A stretch of DNA of 64,000 nucleotides. Source: Bactrocera neohumeralis. Its lineage: Eukaryota; Arthropoda; Insecta; Diptera; Tephritidae. The position numbers and the translations under genes were made by a program. The stretch is taken from NCBI RefSeq assembly GCF_024586455.1, contig NC_065921.1, positions 5,828,001 through 5,892,000 of the forward strand. Direction: 5' to 3'. Each line of letters starts with the position of its first letter. Position 1 is the stretch's first letter. Under the pieces are notes generated by a model. That model did no database searches. It saw nothing but the letters and a program-made list of their open reading frames with translations, and was not told the DNA's origin. Shown piece by piece: positions 45,811 to 57,875 of this stretch.

Positions 45811-46940
45811 ATCTATGCCAATATGAGATCGTAATCTTTTGTCAAGTTATCTGCGTGGTACCCTCTTTCCGGGAAGCTATGAGTGGCTCATTAAAGTCGA
45901 GCAGAAATTTTGGGAGTAGTCGTCTATGAAACTGTACCACTCGATCGTAAATTTCTATGGCGAAAGTGACGCTATCGGGCGGAGAGGCTACGTAATATAT
46001 TACTCACTGCTGAATCGTGGGCATAAACTTATATATATGTACATATAAATATGTAGTTATACATCTGCATTTATCAAAATACTCCCTCCAGCGTACTAAT
46101 GTACACGTATGTACATATGTATACATATTTATGGAGCAAGCATTTGAAATACATGTTGTCGTTTTCGTAAATGTGCTCCCCCCAACATACATACACACAT
46201 CACATAAGTGCTTATACCATGTATATAGATACATATGTACATCCATAAATATCTCTCATAATCCCTTGGGAGAAGCACACCATAAAGCCAAGCACTTACT
46301 GTGAGACAAATTTTTTGAGCCGTTACGCATGTTGAGTGAGCAGATGAGTGGCTCCCTCTTATCTCCCCAAAATAAGAATAAATTAAATACATAAGTTGCT
46401 GGGCAATCATGCTCAAACCAGTAAGGTGCGGCTAATTGCGGGTACAACCGACCATTAGAGACTACGAATCAAATTTGTAGAAATAAGGGTTTGTGATATG
46501 GAGCTCATTCGACTTCGTTTTCAGTAGTAAGGAGTGCTTAATATCAGAAAAATATGCTTTAAAAAAGAAAATATATATATACGTACATATATATATTTAT
46601 TATACTTGTATGAGGGATAGATGAGCTCGGTGTGTGAGCGCAGCAATGGTCCTTTGCGTCCATTTAAGAAAGTAGCATGAATATTAATTAGTTTTATCTA
46701 CTTGCTAAGTCTCATCAAAGTTATTTCAAATTGGTATGGAGTTGCTTTGACAGTCGCATAAAGGAAAGGACAAACGACAGATGTCGTGAAGTCAAGTGTG
46801 AAATTTACTAAAATATGACCATAAAGCTCAAAGCAGCTTATTTATTTCAGAATAATAACACTAATTTATAGTCGCAAAACGACGATGTTAGGACGGTTTC
46901 TTGCTAATTTTGGGTGGCTAAAACTGAAAATGCGATTTCC
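45811..46940. other. Intergenic DNA with microsatellites, no gene seen
   Basis: TACATA tracts at 46020-46060, 46110-46130 and 46180-46245, and a TATATA run at 46570-46600. Open frames on both strands are short and follow the repeats. Confidence 0.5.
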
Positions 46941-47290
46941 ATGGTCGTCATCAAAAGGAGGATTTCTCTTCCGAGGCTGTAGTTTCATTTTCATTGGGAG
47001 CGTTTTTTATGTGGCGGGTCTCAAACCCAGGGCACAACCCAGGGGAGGGATGGTTCACCTTCTCACTTTAGCTCGCCTTCAAACGGATGTTCTTTGGCTA
47101 CCCAGAGTATACTAGGTCTAAGACTGGAAGTCGTGAGCTGCTTGAGTCATATGTAAAAGAATCGTTTCTGGCCACTCCCGAGTGAATGGCAATCAGAGAA
47201 CTTTCTTGAACATCTACACATGACTCCATCCTCCTCTGTATTGTTCTTTCGGTTATAACGGCGTAAGTGGTGTCAACGCCAGTAAAGAAG
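46940..47290. mobile_element. Two small RTE-like retrotransposon pieces in opposite orientation
   Basis: The block at about 46980-47050 (TTTTCATTGGGAGCG, ATGTGGCGGGTCTCAAACCC) matches 57815-57870 and represents a 5' region read on the minus strand. At 47230-47285, GGCGTAAGTGGTGTCAACGC and AGTAAAGAAGAGA resemble the 3' tail of the element on the + strand. Confidence 0.4.
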
Positions 47291-47655
47291 AGACGCCGAA
47301 AATGATAGTAAAAATGTCCTAATATGTAGAATATTTGTGTTGTAGTCAAGGGGTGTAGGGGTCAAACTACCACCATTTACTAAAATCACAAAAATAGCTG
47401 TATGTGATGGAAAAGTTTTGAACTCAAATTCGTAATCCGTACACCTCAAACACCCGCCAGACCTCTTAGCACATTTCAAAATTTTTCCTTCAGCTTTGTT
47501 GAGTAGTTTAAACCCATTTTTCTCGTAGGTCGCCCTAGAATGTTATCCTTTATTTGTGTATGCTCAGATATTCCCCCTTCTCATATGTATCGAAGAACAT
47601 GTCGCATTTGCATTAAGGTGATTCTGTGAGAGTCCATAAGAACTATGCAAATAAT

Positions 47656-48317
47656 ATCTGATCAATTTTGACCCCGACTGATCTATTGATACTTCCCGCT
47701 CAATACAGTACATTTTTTTCTAGATTAACACAACCTTTTACATGAACGTAAGGTTCAGTTTGACTTCCAAATGTCAATTATTGTGTTTTTTATCCAGTTT
47801 GTTTGGCGATTTGTACAAAAAAAATAATAAATTGAACAACGATATCCTGAAGTAATTAAAAACTTGCCTCATGCGAGTCGTCCATCTGTCTCTGTTAACG
47901 ATGATAACATCGAAAAATTTGAGTACCTCAACATCTTTTATGAATCGACTCGATACCTTTTGGTTCATACATATTTTGAATATGAGGAGTATCAATGCAA
48001 GACTCGTTCTTTTGCAAAAAACGGCATCGAGTAGATAGGAGAGATTCTTGACAACATAGTTGAGGACCCTACATTCTTCAAACGAATGATTACTGGTTAC
48101 GAGCAGTGGATTTTGTGAATCAAATGTCGAAACGGTTCAACAATCTAGCGAATGGAGTTCCAAAAATCAGCCGGAATCGAAAAAACCAAAAATGGAAAAT
48201 TGGATTAAACGTTGGCATTATTGTATTGGCTCTAGAGGCTGAAAACAATAATAAATATTTGTATTAAACTTCGTACAATGTAGTTTTAATGTCAGTCCGG
48301 GTCAAATTCGATCAGAT
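47656..48317 (+). mobile_element. Mariner-like element with inverted ends and broken transposase
   Basis: Ends ATCTGATCAATTTTGACCCC and GGGTCAAATTCGATCAGAT are inverse copies. Inside on the + strand are SRPSVSVNDDNIEKFEYL (about 47878-47930) and DNIVEDPTFFKRMITGYEQW (about 48050-48110). The latter corresponds to the first catalytic motif (TGDESW in active elements), here with Asp changed to Tyr and then a stop. The second and third catalytic regions are missing. 662 bp. Confidence 0.7.
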
Positions 48318-48699
48318 GGCGACTGCAGGTTTAAAAGCGGAACGATTAAGGAAACCGGCCGAGCTCTAAAATGTGATGACCTGCGGTTGGGTTACCGAAT
48401 ATGCGAAAACATACATACAAATAAATATACGAGGGCATACACGAATCAATTATTTACGAGATATCATCTTTGGTTCTCATTCATTAAAGGTACAAGCACG
48501 TTGCCACCAAAAGTATTAAAGCTTCGTGATGGAATGATGAAACGAATAATATTAACAAGGCCGTAAAGGCACATTGAGTAAAAACAACAACAAATATAAC
48601 AATAACAAGGAGTGAGAGGAAACCTGAGCTACTTTAAGCTAAGTACACACATATGCTTGCGTATGTGGGAATAATCAAGGTAAAAAAAAGCTATAGTCT

Positions 48700-49560
48700 G
48701 GGAGCATCATTAGATCATTTCGGGACAACAGCCATTCGCAAACACTCCGCCATTCACTGGCCTAACGAATCTTCGTTACACATTTACGTACGAGTATAAG
48801 ACACGATATCGCGCTGCGTTGGTACACTTTCGGTACACGGACCTGCGATCGCATCAACCGGAAGTCATCTCAGCCAGCGCAAAAGCAACACTGGCGGTAC
48901 CAGTACGGGTAGACCATCAAGTATGTTTTTATATAGTACATATGTACATATGTATATGACAAACAAACATTTGTAAATCAACTGCGTGATGTTGAAAATT
49001 GAAGCTGCGGCCGATATCGCGATGACGTTGGATCAGACGCGGAGGCAGAATCTGTTGAGCGGCGAGCAGAGGAAAGCCAGCTACTTTATGCGGTGGCGCG
49101 ATTGTGAAATCATGCGCGCATGAATCCTGTTTCTTGTTTTCTTGTCACTGTGAGCAACAACTGGGGTCGGACTCGCGTCGAAACTGAATAAATAAACAGC
49201 AGTGGCTGCCGCTGCTCGGTAGACCGACTCGTTTGCCGCCTCAATGCGATGCTATTATGGCGTGTACATACTTACGATTATGTATAAGTATGTATGTGAG
49301 AATATGTAGTAGGTGGTGGAGCGAAGACTGCGAACGCCGATGCTAATGAGCACTTACATGTATTGAAAAACGTGGAAATTGTGGATAAGTGGCAGCCAGT
49401 TGTGTTGCGTCGACTGATGACGTCTGCGGCTGGAGACGTAAGTGCACGGGGAGCGTTTGCGACAATATAGAGTAATGGTTTGTAATTAGAATTGTGTGAC
49501 AGTAAATTGCGAAATTCGCGGACTTTCGCCGTTTTGAACATAATATAAAAGCTCGATTTG
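48700..49560 (+). promoter_or_regulatory. Transposon-poor patch, candidate promoter or 5' exon
   Basis: Balanced base composition and no recognisable repeats, between two transposon-rich stretches. GAGTATAAGAC near 48792 could be a TATA element, and CATCAA|GTATGT at 48920/48921 a splice donor. Together they outline a possible short noncoding exon. A second GC-richer block lies at 49000-49240. No coding frame is convincing. The gene served, if any, would be outside the window. Confidence 0.2.
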
Positions 49561-49640
49561 AAGTCACTGATAAATGTTAGCGGATATTACTGTGGCTTTG
49601 TAGAACTTTGACGTATGCATAGTAGATATTTATCATTATA

Positions 49641-50480
49641 CAAGGTACGTTTCAAAGTAAACAGGACATAAAAAAACATAACAAATGGTTTTTTCAGCAA
49701 AATCAATTTATTTTATTCAAAATAGTCTCCTTCTGCTTCAATACAGCTTTTTTCACGGTCCAAAAGCATGTCGAACGAGTGTTTTAGCTCGTTGGCCGGT
49801 ATGGCCACCAGTATGCCGGTGCAAGCCTTTTGAATGGCCTCTACGTCTACATAACGCTTTCCTTTCATGAGCAAATGCATTTTTCCGAAAAGGAAGAAGT
49901 CGCACTTTGTCATATCAGGTGAATAAGGAGAGTGGTTAACGGTTAAAATGTGATTTTTGGTCAAATAATCACAAGTGTCAAGGATTCCGAGCATTTTTTG
50001 GTCGTCCGTCAATTTGTGCGGAACAAACCGTGCACACACCTTTCGTAAGCCCAAATGTTCGGTCAAAATGCGATACATCGATGTTTTGGAGATGTTCAAT
50101 TCCATTTCCATGAATTTCAATGATGATTTCGCACAGTTTCGATGGAATTTCCGGTGTTCACGGATTTTGATTGGCCCACATGTTGATCGTCATTTATGCC
50201 CTCACGACACTCTGAAAACGTTGAAACCACTCGTGCATCGCCATAAACTTGTTTCCACAATTGAAACGTTTCGGTAAAAGTTTTACCAAATTTAAAACAA
50301 AATTTAATGTTGGCTGGCTCTTTGTTCGAAGCTCATTTTCACAACGATAACACAAACATACTGACACTTAAAACGCAATAACTTCACTTTCAATCGATGT
50401 AACGCATCAGTCGACAAATAGATGGCGCCATCAGTGAGCGCTAGATTCAAAAAGTCCTGCTTACTTTGGAACGCACCTTG
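49641..50480 (-). mobile_element. Mariner-like element with intact inverted ends and partial transposase
   Basis: Ends CAAGGTACGTTTCAAAGTAA and, inverted, CAAGGTGCGTTCCAAAGTAA match at 24 of 27 positions over the full repeat, with TA on each side. The minus-strand frame 49713-50120 (135 codons) encodes LNISKTSMYRILTEHLGLRK, VCARFVPHKLTDDQK, then jumps to HSPYSPDMTKCDFFLFGKMH, the third catalytic Asp region, and a normal C-terminus. The section with the first two catalytic aspartates is deleted, so it is a non-autonomous derivative that kept its ends. 840 bp. Confidence 0.85.
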
Positions 50481-50482
50481 TA

Positions 50483-51850
50483 TATGGTTGCTTTTGTTGA
50501 TTAAAAAGGGTATGTATGAAAGACCGGACCCCGGCGGCCGCACTTAGGCCATCATTAGGCCGATTGTGCTCCTGAGTGGTAACCTTTAAAGCCTTATTCA
50601 ACAACTCAGAGAATTTGGTGAATAACCTGATTCTTTTCCACTCCAGCTGCCCAATATCGCTTAAGTTGTCCCTTCTCATCCGGCTGTAGGCTGGGCATTT
50701 GCATAGATAATGCTCCAGCATTTCATCATTCTCCGCGCATGCCCGGCATTCCGCCGGATCCACTTTTCACATTTTCTGGAGGTGGGATATATATACCATC
50801 TGATGACCCTTACAATATTGCCAAGCTTCTTTTTGCTAGAACTAGGAGCTTTTTGGTCTGTCCATCATTAACACACCCAAAGTAACTTTGAGGTATTCCC
50901 AGTATTGCTTTATATTTCAATGCCTGCGGTGTTCCTCTAAAGTCCACCGCTTCAAACAACTCTTGAAGGAGCTAAATAACCTGTGGCCGTTTTGGGGAAT
51001 TGCGTCTTTAGCTGCTCTTGACTGGGTACTCAGATGATATTTACCTACTACAATCCTACTAATTGCCTGCTTTCTTAACCTTACGCAGTGAGACTTAGTA
51101 TTGGCGCAACGGATGGCCTTAATTGCTGCTTGGCTGTCAACTAGAATGCTTATGGACTTGCTGGTTAGAGCAGAAGCCCATTTGGCACCTTCTGTTACGC
51201 CCACAATTGGTTCACTTAGTTAGTTAGTTAGTTTAGCCCGTTCCCATTTTCCCCTTGATCCGTCAATAAATATGTAAATTTCGCCGGTGGATCTGACGAT
51301 CACAGAACCATTGACCCAATCTCCTCCACTGAGGAATGAAAACGATGTGCTTGGTATCAGGTCTTTTTTCTCGGTCATTGACAGCTTAACTCGAATTCAT
51401 TAACAAGGTCGAGTATGATACCAAACCTGTAGTGACTCTAGCCTGTTTCTAGTGATCTAAAATCATGAGCCGGCTGGCCGCTATCATGTATATTGGTCGG
51501 ATGTCGAGGATAATCTCCAGAGCCTTTGTTGAAGTGGTTTTGATTGGGACCGTAATCGCCAGTAAGAAAACCAGTTGCATGTTCTAGGGGTTTAGTACGG
51601 CACTTTTTTGATAATGCCGTCCACCATACCCCTGTACCATACGTTAGTATGAGTCGGATGACACTTGTATAGAGCCAATAGACCATCTGGGGACGTAAAC
51701 CTCGTCTTGGGGCAATGGCTCTTCTGCACCTTCCAGGTCAATGAATGCCGCTAGATAAATAATTGAGGAATGCACCGCGACCTTAGGTCTATTGTGCCCG
51801 CTAGGATGAATTCTCGTTTCTCTAAGAAACATTCGATGTCCCACCTACGT
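50483..51850 (-). mobile_element. Non-LTR retrotransposon 3' half with RNase H domain
   Basis: Read on the minus strand from high to low coordinates: a thumb segment VYWLYTSVIRLILTYGTGVW and WWTALSKK (51580-51690), then an RNase H piece WASALTSKSISILVDSQAAI (about 51110-51190). Last is a terminal Cys/His segment CRACAENDEMLEHYLCKCPA (50690-50760). This order is that of RNase-H-bearing non-LTR elements (I/LOA/R1-type). Frameshifts separate the pieces and the RT core is missing. The 3' end abuts the mariner element ending at 50480. Confidence 0.7.
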
Positions 51851-51989
51851 CATCTAGAGCGGTATCAACCAATTTCCCTTTGAACCGTGGAGGACCGGCC
51901 ACAGAGAGATGCTTGCCAACGTACCTGAGAACCCCACACTCTTCAAACTGCAGTATTACAGATGGGAGACATGGATTTATGAGTATGAT

Positions 51990-52415
51990 GAAGGCAATTG
52001 AAAAGTAAAGTTCTCTTTCGACGAAGAAACATCAGACTCTACAAGTTTCTCCATATGAGTCGACCTTAGAAGTGCCCGAAAGAAAGGTTTTGAAGAAAAT
52101 TTATGCTCCTTTGCGCATTGACAACAGCGAATAGGGATCAATTGAACGCTGATCGGCGACATTTACATAGTTTAGCGAATCAAGAGAAAGCGACTACGCT
52201 GGCTAGGTCGTGTTGTTCAGATAGATGAGAACACTCCTGCTTTGAAAGTATTCGATTCAGTTCTCGCCGGTGGAAGCAGAGAAAAAGGAAGACCTCCACT
52301 CCATTGTTGGTGGATAAGGACCTGATTGCATTTGTTACCATCAATTTGTGCTACATAGCAAAGTCAAGAAACGAGTAGAGCGCCATAGTTGACTCGACTA
52401 TGATCGAAAAAGATG
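51990..52415 (+). mobile_element. Strongly decayed RTE-like retrotransposon 3' fragment
   Basis: Collinear with 27110-27605: AGTAAAGTTCTCTTTCGACGA near 52005, the KVLKKIYAPLRI-like segment near 52085, CTACGCTGGCTAGGTCGTG near 52191, and GGAAGACCTCCACTCC near 52289. Many substitutions and stops make it older than the copies at 26478 and 43460. Confidence 0.65.
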
Positions 52416-52447
52416 AAAACACATAAAAATGTGTGTTTTTTTCTCAG

Positions 52448-52474
52448 TCCGTGTCAACTTTGATCAGATGGTAA
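52448..52474. repeat. Isolated mariner-type terminal repeat
   Basis: CAGTCCGTGTCAACTTTGAT followed by CAGATGG, matching the end at 48292-48317. No partner is visible nearby. Confidence 0.45.
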
Positions 52475-52959
52475 ACCATATTTCGAACAACGTCTATTAT
52501 TTTATTTAATGTAATCGGTAAAATGAAGCCGTTCAGGTTAAATTTTTGACTAAGAATTTGGATAAAAAATGACGCTTCTCTAAAGATAAGAGTATATCCA
52601 CTGTATTTGGAAGTTATAGACAATTTCGTCTATCGGGAAGTATAAGAAAAAATACCTTGAATAATGTAGTCTTTAAGGTCAATAAGTTATTACTGCTCTC
52701 AAAACATGTTGCTTGGACTGACTTGAAAAATAAAGCTATCTCTAGACCATCATATCCCTTCTAATAGATAATACAGAAGCATACAACTTAAACTAAGTCA
52801 GGGGTCTTGCTGTCAACCGATTGGACACCATTTTCCAGTTCTAAAAATATTTGATATTGTGCCAGCTGGTAGTAAAAGAAGAGTGAAACCTCCTAAACAG
52901 TTAGTACTTTTAAAGTAATATAGTAATGATAGGGACAACACCCAGCGCTTACCAATAAA

Positions 52960-53740
52960 CAAGATAAAAATAGCAAATCATAACGGTTGTTTGTATCACC
53001 TAAAAATAATTGAGATTGATAAAGAGTTATGTACATATGTATATATAAATACTCTGGATGACGAGGTGAATAATAATCCGAGTGTGTGTCCATCTTACTA
53101 TGCAAGCGATAACTTGAGTATATATTGAAATATCTTGATCAAAGTTGATACACTTGGCGTGGGCGGAATTGGACCGCTGATATGCCAACAAAATGTAATT
53201 TATGTAAAAACTTTAAAATGCATAACTAAGCCGTAAATTAATATAAACAAATCTGGTGAAGCGAATTGTAGGTAGTAGAGAAGGGCATCTGTGATTTTTA
53301 AATAACCAGATAAGATTAGAACCAATAAGTTTAATGTATATACATATCTCATAAATCTATATCAAGCGAATCCTTTTGCTCCTTCCGCTGATGATGTGGA
53401 AATTAGTGAAATCCGATGTTAACCACACTCACTTCCTATAAAACGGTTATATGAATAACAACTAAAGAAACGATAACTCACTAAATATAATAAATATATA
53501 AAAAACGATAACTCACTAAATATAATAAATATATAATAAAATGTACTATGGCCCTGACACCGTCCAAATTGGGGCAAAATCTTTTATCTAAGGAACTTAT
53601 CGACCAATTTCCACCAAATCTCGTGCATTATATAATATTATATCACCACTCGTATGTTACGTTGTGAAAAGATGCGAAATCGTAACAACCACGCCTCTAA
53701 AATAAGAGAATTTAAAATTCCATATGAATCTTTCAGTTTA
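52960..53740. repeat. Family C element, degraded copy, with a 35-bp tandem duplication
   Basis: Shares block order with 7386-8458: ATAACGGTTGTTTGTA, then 'ctctggatgacgaggtga', 'gcgataacttgagta', 'aaatatcttgat', and 'catatctcataaa'. A 35-bp unit beginning CGATAACTCACTAAATATAA is tandemly repeated at 53471-53505 and 53506-53540. Confidence 0.55.
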
Positions 53741-53974
53741 CGGAAATATTCCCAGTAACGTTATCGAAATAAATCTTTTCACAAATAATTCTCTAAGGTG
53801 TACCAGGTGTACGGCTAAAAATTGTCGATATGGAACCATATACCATACAGTTCAGTGCCCAGATACCGGAGATGTGGACCACAGTGCCTATGACTCACTT
53901 CTTACCGAAAATAGCGCTCAATCTGTAAGTTATATTATAAAAATTTAAAAATATACATATTTATTTTCGTAATA

Positions 53975-54765
53975 AAGGATCATTTTCGCAGTTTCCTACA
54001 TTTTTTAAAGAAAAAAACACAGAAACCTTAAATTTAATGGGTAATGCTTATTATCATTCGAAAGAACATGCTTTGGCATTTATTCTTTGAGGATTATCTC
54101 TTTCAAATGTTGGCCGCGGCTATGTCTCAGATGGTCCATTCGTTGAGTCCAATTTTCGATGACTCGTTCGAGCATTTCCACTAGTAACTGGCGAATGACA
54201 CGCTTGATGTTTAGCCTCAAGGCCTGAATCGAAGCCGTATTGTGCACATAGATTTTAGACTTTACATATTCTCACAGGAAAAAGTGTAACGATGTGACAT
54301 CACACGATGCTGGTGGCCAATCTACCGTCCAAAACATCAAATTATCTGCTTACCGAAGTATTCTCTCGATTAATTAATGCTATGTGTGAGAAATGGCGAC
54401 GTCTTGTTGAAACCAAGTGTCGCCGAGATCACGAGCTTCAGTTTCGGGGACAAAATAGTCGATTATCAAGCCGAAATAACGGTCGCCATTGACGGTTACG
54501 TTCTTACCGGCAGAAATATGGACCGATGATTCCCCCGTTCCACAAACCACGCCAGACAGTTGTGTTTGCTGGATGAAATGAGAGCTCTTCAGTTTGCTCT
54601 TCGTCCCAAATGCAGCAATTTTTCTCGTTTACAAACCTATTGAGCCAGAAATGGCTGTATTTTGTAATGTTTCAATTTAAGATATCGACGTAAAATGCGC
54701 CAAGTCGTTCTATACGTCAGTCTTCGTGTACACTCTCACTCTCGGCTGAGATAATGGCAATAATG
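53975..54765 (-). mobile_element. Mariner-type transposase remnant, copy 3
   Basis: Homologous to 42889-43431 and 44560-45107 over most of its length, with the C-terminal region near 54085-54170 and the central region near 54350-54530. Here the motif keeps the catalytic aspartate (codon 54401-54403) but the next glycine is valine, FQQDVA. It extends into the N-terminal half to about 54730. Frameshifts and stops are present. It lacks the 200-bp flank that copies 1 and 2 share. Confidence 0.65.
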
Positions 54766-56200
54766 GATTAAATCGGTGTAACACTACTTGTAGGCCACTT
54801 TAATGTTAAACATACTACATATAATGATCTTAGTTATTCTAGAAGACTTTATGCCAAGTGTGTCGGTCAGAGAGTGAGTTATCTTCCTAAAATTTCGTGG
54901 AAACATGTTCTCGAGTATATTAAAAACCAAAAGTTAATGCAATGTGTTCAGACTCTTGCCCAAATAGTATACTCAAAAAGTAAAAGTCATTCGCCGCTAG
55001 CCCTACTGTGACTTGTGCTAACACAAATTAAGAGATTGAAATTGCATAAAGACACACTAAACTTTGCTGTTCTCTAAAAATAATTTACCCCTAAAATATG
55101 AAATCCAATTACATGCATTTAATTTTTGCATTTATTAAATAACAAATGATCTAATCTGTAACCGGGCAGGTGTGTACTTTGTATATGAGGTCTTATGTCA
55201 GTATTGCGGGCTAAGCAGCAATATGAATGGGCTTAATCAGCAGCTTATTCATTAATTTGGCGCGATCCTTTATTCATAGTTCTGACGCTGTTGCAAGCAA
55301 ACAAACATATGAACGTACACACACATGTGCGCAGTTATGACGAATAAGTCGAGCGACAATAATATAATATAGAATGTATATATGTATATATATATATAAG
55401 TATATACATCAATAGTAAAGGGAAATGTACGCACAAATGCAATTTTCATCCCTTTCAGTACAAAAATGCATATGTCTCCAACAACAAATGCTTGCCAATT
55501 TAAAGGTGATGTGATGTGTTTGTGTTTGTGCATTCATATGCGTGGCAAAATTATGCTCACATAGTGCGCGTGCGATATATTAACGCCACCCTGCAGAGAA
55601 AATCATCGATTTCGAGGCAAAATCCTTCCGTAGACTTCAGCACGATTAAACAACCTTTGGATATCCCAGAAATAGCAATTATCCCTTTTTCATATTTCGT
55701 ATATGCTTTTCCTGCAGGGCATTTTTGACCCCGTGCCGAAATTTACGAATTGTTGAATATTTCCTTGAAATTTTGCTTTCCTGATTAATTTGATTTTAAG
55801 TATAATTTTTTTTCCAAAAAAAAAAAAAACAAATATCGTGCTTTTGAAGTTTATTTCTTAATGTTGTACTGAATCAAAACAAGAAAAAGGGCACATTTCG
55901 TTTAAACCAAAAAGGCTTTCCATTGTTGATAGAAAAATTAGGGTTAACCCAAAATTTTCACAGATGTAGAATTAATGAACTTAGAAAAGACGTGTTGAGT
56001 ATAAAATAAAGATCACACTTTTTTGCGTTGGGTGTCACGAATCGTGATTTAATCCTGAACAGCAAAAATTTATTTTATAACTAAAATAACAAAAACTTTT
56101 GTTTTATAATTGTATAAGTTTAAAATCCCATTATTTTAACTACATGGGACACTAATTTGCCGCTAATGATGTGACAATACTACAATTAACACTTAGCGGC
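54766..56200. other. Intergenic DNA, no gene seen
   Basis: AT-rich sequence with a TATATA run at 55375-55400 and an A run at 55818-55830. The frame at 55516-55728 has no recognisable domain. Confidence 0.5.
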
Positions 56201-56204
56201 ACCA

Positions 56205-56450
56205 GTCGTTTCTTCTTTTCGCTATGTGACGCCAAATTGAGGTACAAAGTGCAGCCAGATCCTTCTCATCTGATTTCTCCAACGGAGTGAAGATCTTCCC
56301 CTACCTCTGCTTCCTCCTCCTCCTCCTTTGCTTCCACTGGCGAGTACTTAATTGCTTCAAAGCTGGAGTGTTCTCTTCTATCCGAACAGCATGACCTAGC
56401 CATCGCTGCCTCCGTCTCTTGATTCGCTGAACTAAATTGGGTCAAAAACG
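56205..56450 (-). mobile_element. RTE-like retrotransposon 3' fragment
   Basis: The minus strand encodes remnants of VQRIKRRRQRWLGHAVRIEE and NTPALK, then a disordered GGAGGAGGAGG stretch and AKR-type terminal residues, matching the 27360-27570 region of the better copy. Short and frameshifted. Confidence 0.6.
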
Positions 56451-56577
56451 CTCCCAAAAATTGCAACTAAATTCTCCGGGTACATAATATTAAAAAAAAA
56501 AATATTTTGCTTAATTGGTAGGACTGTCCTTAATTACTATGTCAAATAGGAGCGCGATCTGTCTGCTTACAGCAGCT

Positions 56578-57135
56578 TCTTAAGGTTTCCTCTGATAAAA
56601 AACAGACTTTTTTCAACAATTTTTTTCATCTAGAAAAGAAGTATTTTATTAGAATTACTTTATTAAAAAAGAGATTCTGAAAATTTAGGAAAAAAATATT
56701 TTAAACTCGGCCACCGCGACAACATTTCCGGTGTCCCCACGGAAAAAAGATGCGCCCGCATTGACAGGATAACTCTTTACATGATCATCTAAAATTCAAA
56801 AATTCATGTTTTAGTTAGAACTTTAACTTTAACTTGGACGATAAAATTGTTTTTGGCAATCATTTAAAAAATTTCGCGAACTTTTTTTAAATAGTTGTAA
56901 TCGCCAAAAAAATTTGTTAGAATTATATCTCAAAGATCTTTGTAAAAATTCCTTAAAGATCGGTTGAGTAGTTCTCGAGAAATCTTGCCAACTGACTTCT
57001 AAAACACTATTTCTAGAAAACGCGTTTAAAGACGGTGTACTTGGCCTAGCTAGCCTCGAGCGCACAAGTTCTCAAGGCTGTATCTCCAAAACTTTTACTC
57101 GGATAAACTTTAAAATTAAGGAAAATATTCTAGAG
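56578..57135. repeat. Family 3 element, degenerate copy 3
   Basis: Shares the block order of 36101-36648: 'cctctgataaaaaacag', 'agatcggttgagtagttctc', 'gaaatcttgccaactgacttc', 'gcgtttaaagacggtg' and 'gcctagctagcctcgagcgc'. Neither terminal repeat is intact. Confidence 0.55.
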
Positions 57136-57544
57136 AGAATTCTAGAGAGAATATTTTCTCAGTGTGCGTTGCGATTTTTACAATGGGTAAAAAAATCAAA
57201 CTAAGAATTTGTCTCAAATTTTGTAGTTCTAACCAAATTTTGTGTTTGAAATCGTTTCGAAAGTTGGAAAAGGCTTAATGTGATTCAGTTTCATCAAAAA
57301 CACAAATTTAAAGCCAAAACAACGCATCGATCAACCACCATATTCACCAGATGCCGCTCCATGAAACTCTTTTTCAATAGATCGAAATTATAAAACAAAA
57401 TTCGCTGAAAGAGCTTAAGATCAACCCAAAATGTGTTTCGAGAACTGGAAAAATCGTTGGCATAAGTGTATTTACATCTGGTTGGTATTACTTTGACGTC
57501 GACAATAAACATTGATTAATAATTAAATATTTTGCATTTATTTA

Positions 57545-57875
57545 CAATTTCGGGTACATTTTTCTCACAAGGTATATCAATATCATCGTATATCTCGTAC
57601 AACTCATTGTTCCATCGACTCCGGTATTCGCCGTATCAATGCGGAAAGGACTACAAATCTTCTGCAAAATCTTTCTCTGGAACACTCCTAACGTCGACTC
57701 ATCAGATAATTTCATTGACCATGCCTCCGCGTCACATACCAGGACGGGAATAATGAGGGACTTATAGAGTTTGGTCTTCGTTCGTCGAGAGAGAGTACGA
57801 GGCAGTTGTTTCTTTTTCACTGGGAGTGGTTTCTACGTGGCGGATCCCAAAACCAGCGCACAACCTGGCTAGGCG
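57545..57875 (-). mobile_element. RTE-like retrotransposon, 5' piece fused to 3' piece
   Basis: On the minus strand, a 5' leader-like block (57815-57875, shared with 46980-47050) runs directly into the C-terminal coding region RTKTKLYKSLIIPVLVCDAE and AWSMKLSDESTLGVFQRK (57650-57790). The endonuclease and RT are deleted between them. Frameshifts follow towards 57545. Confidence 0.6.
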
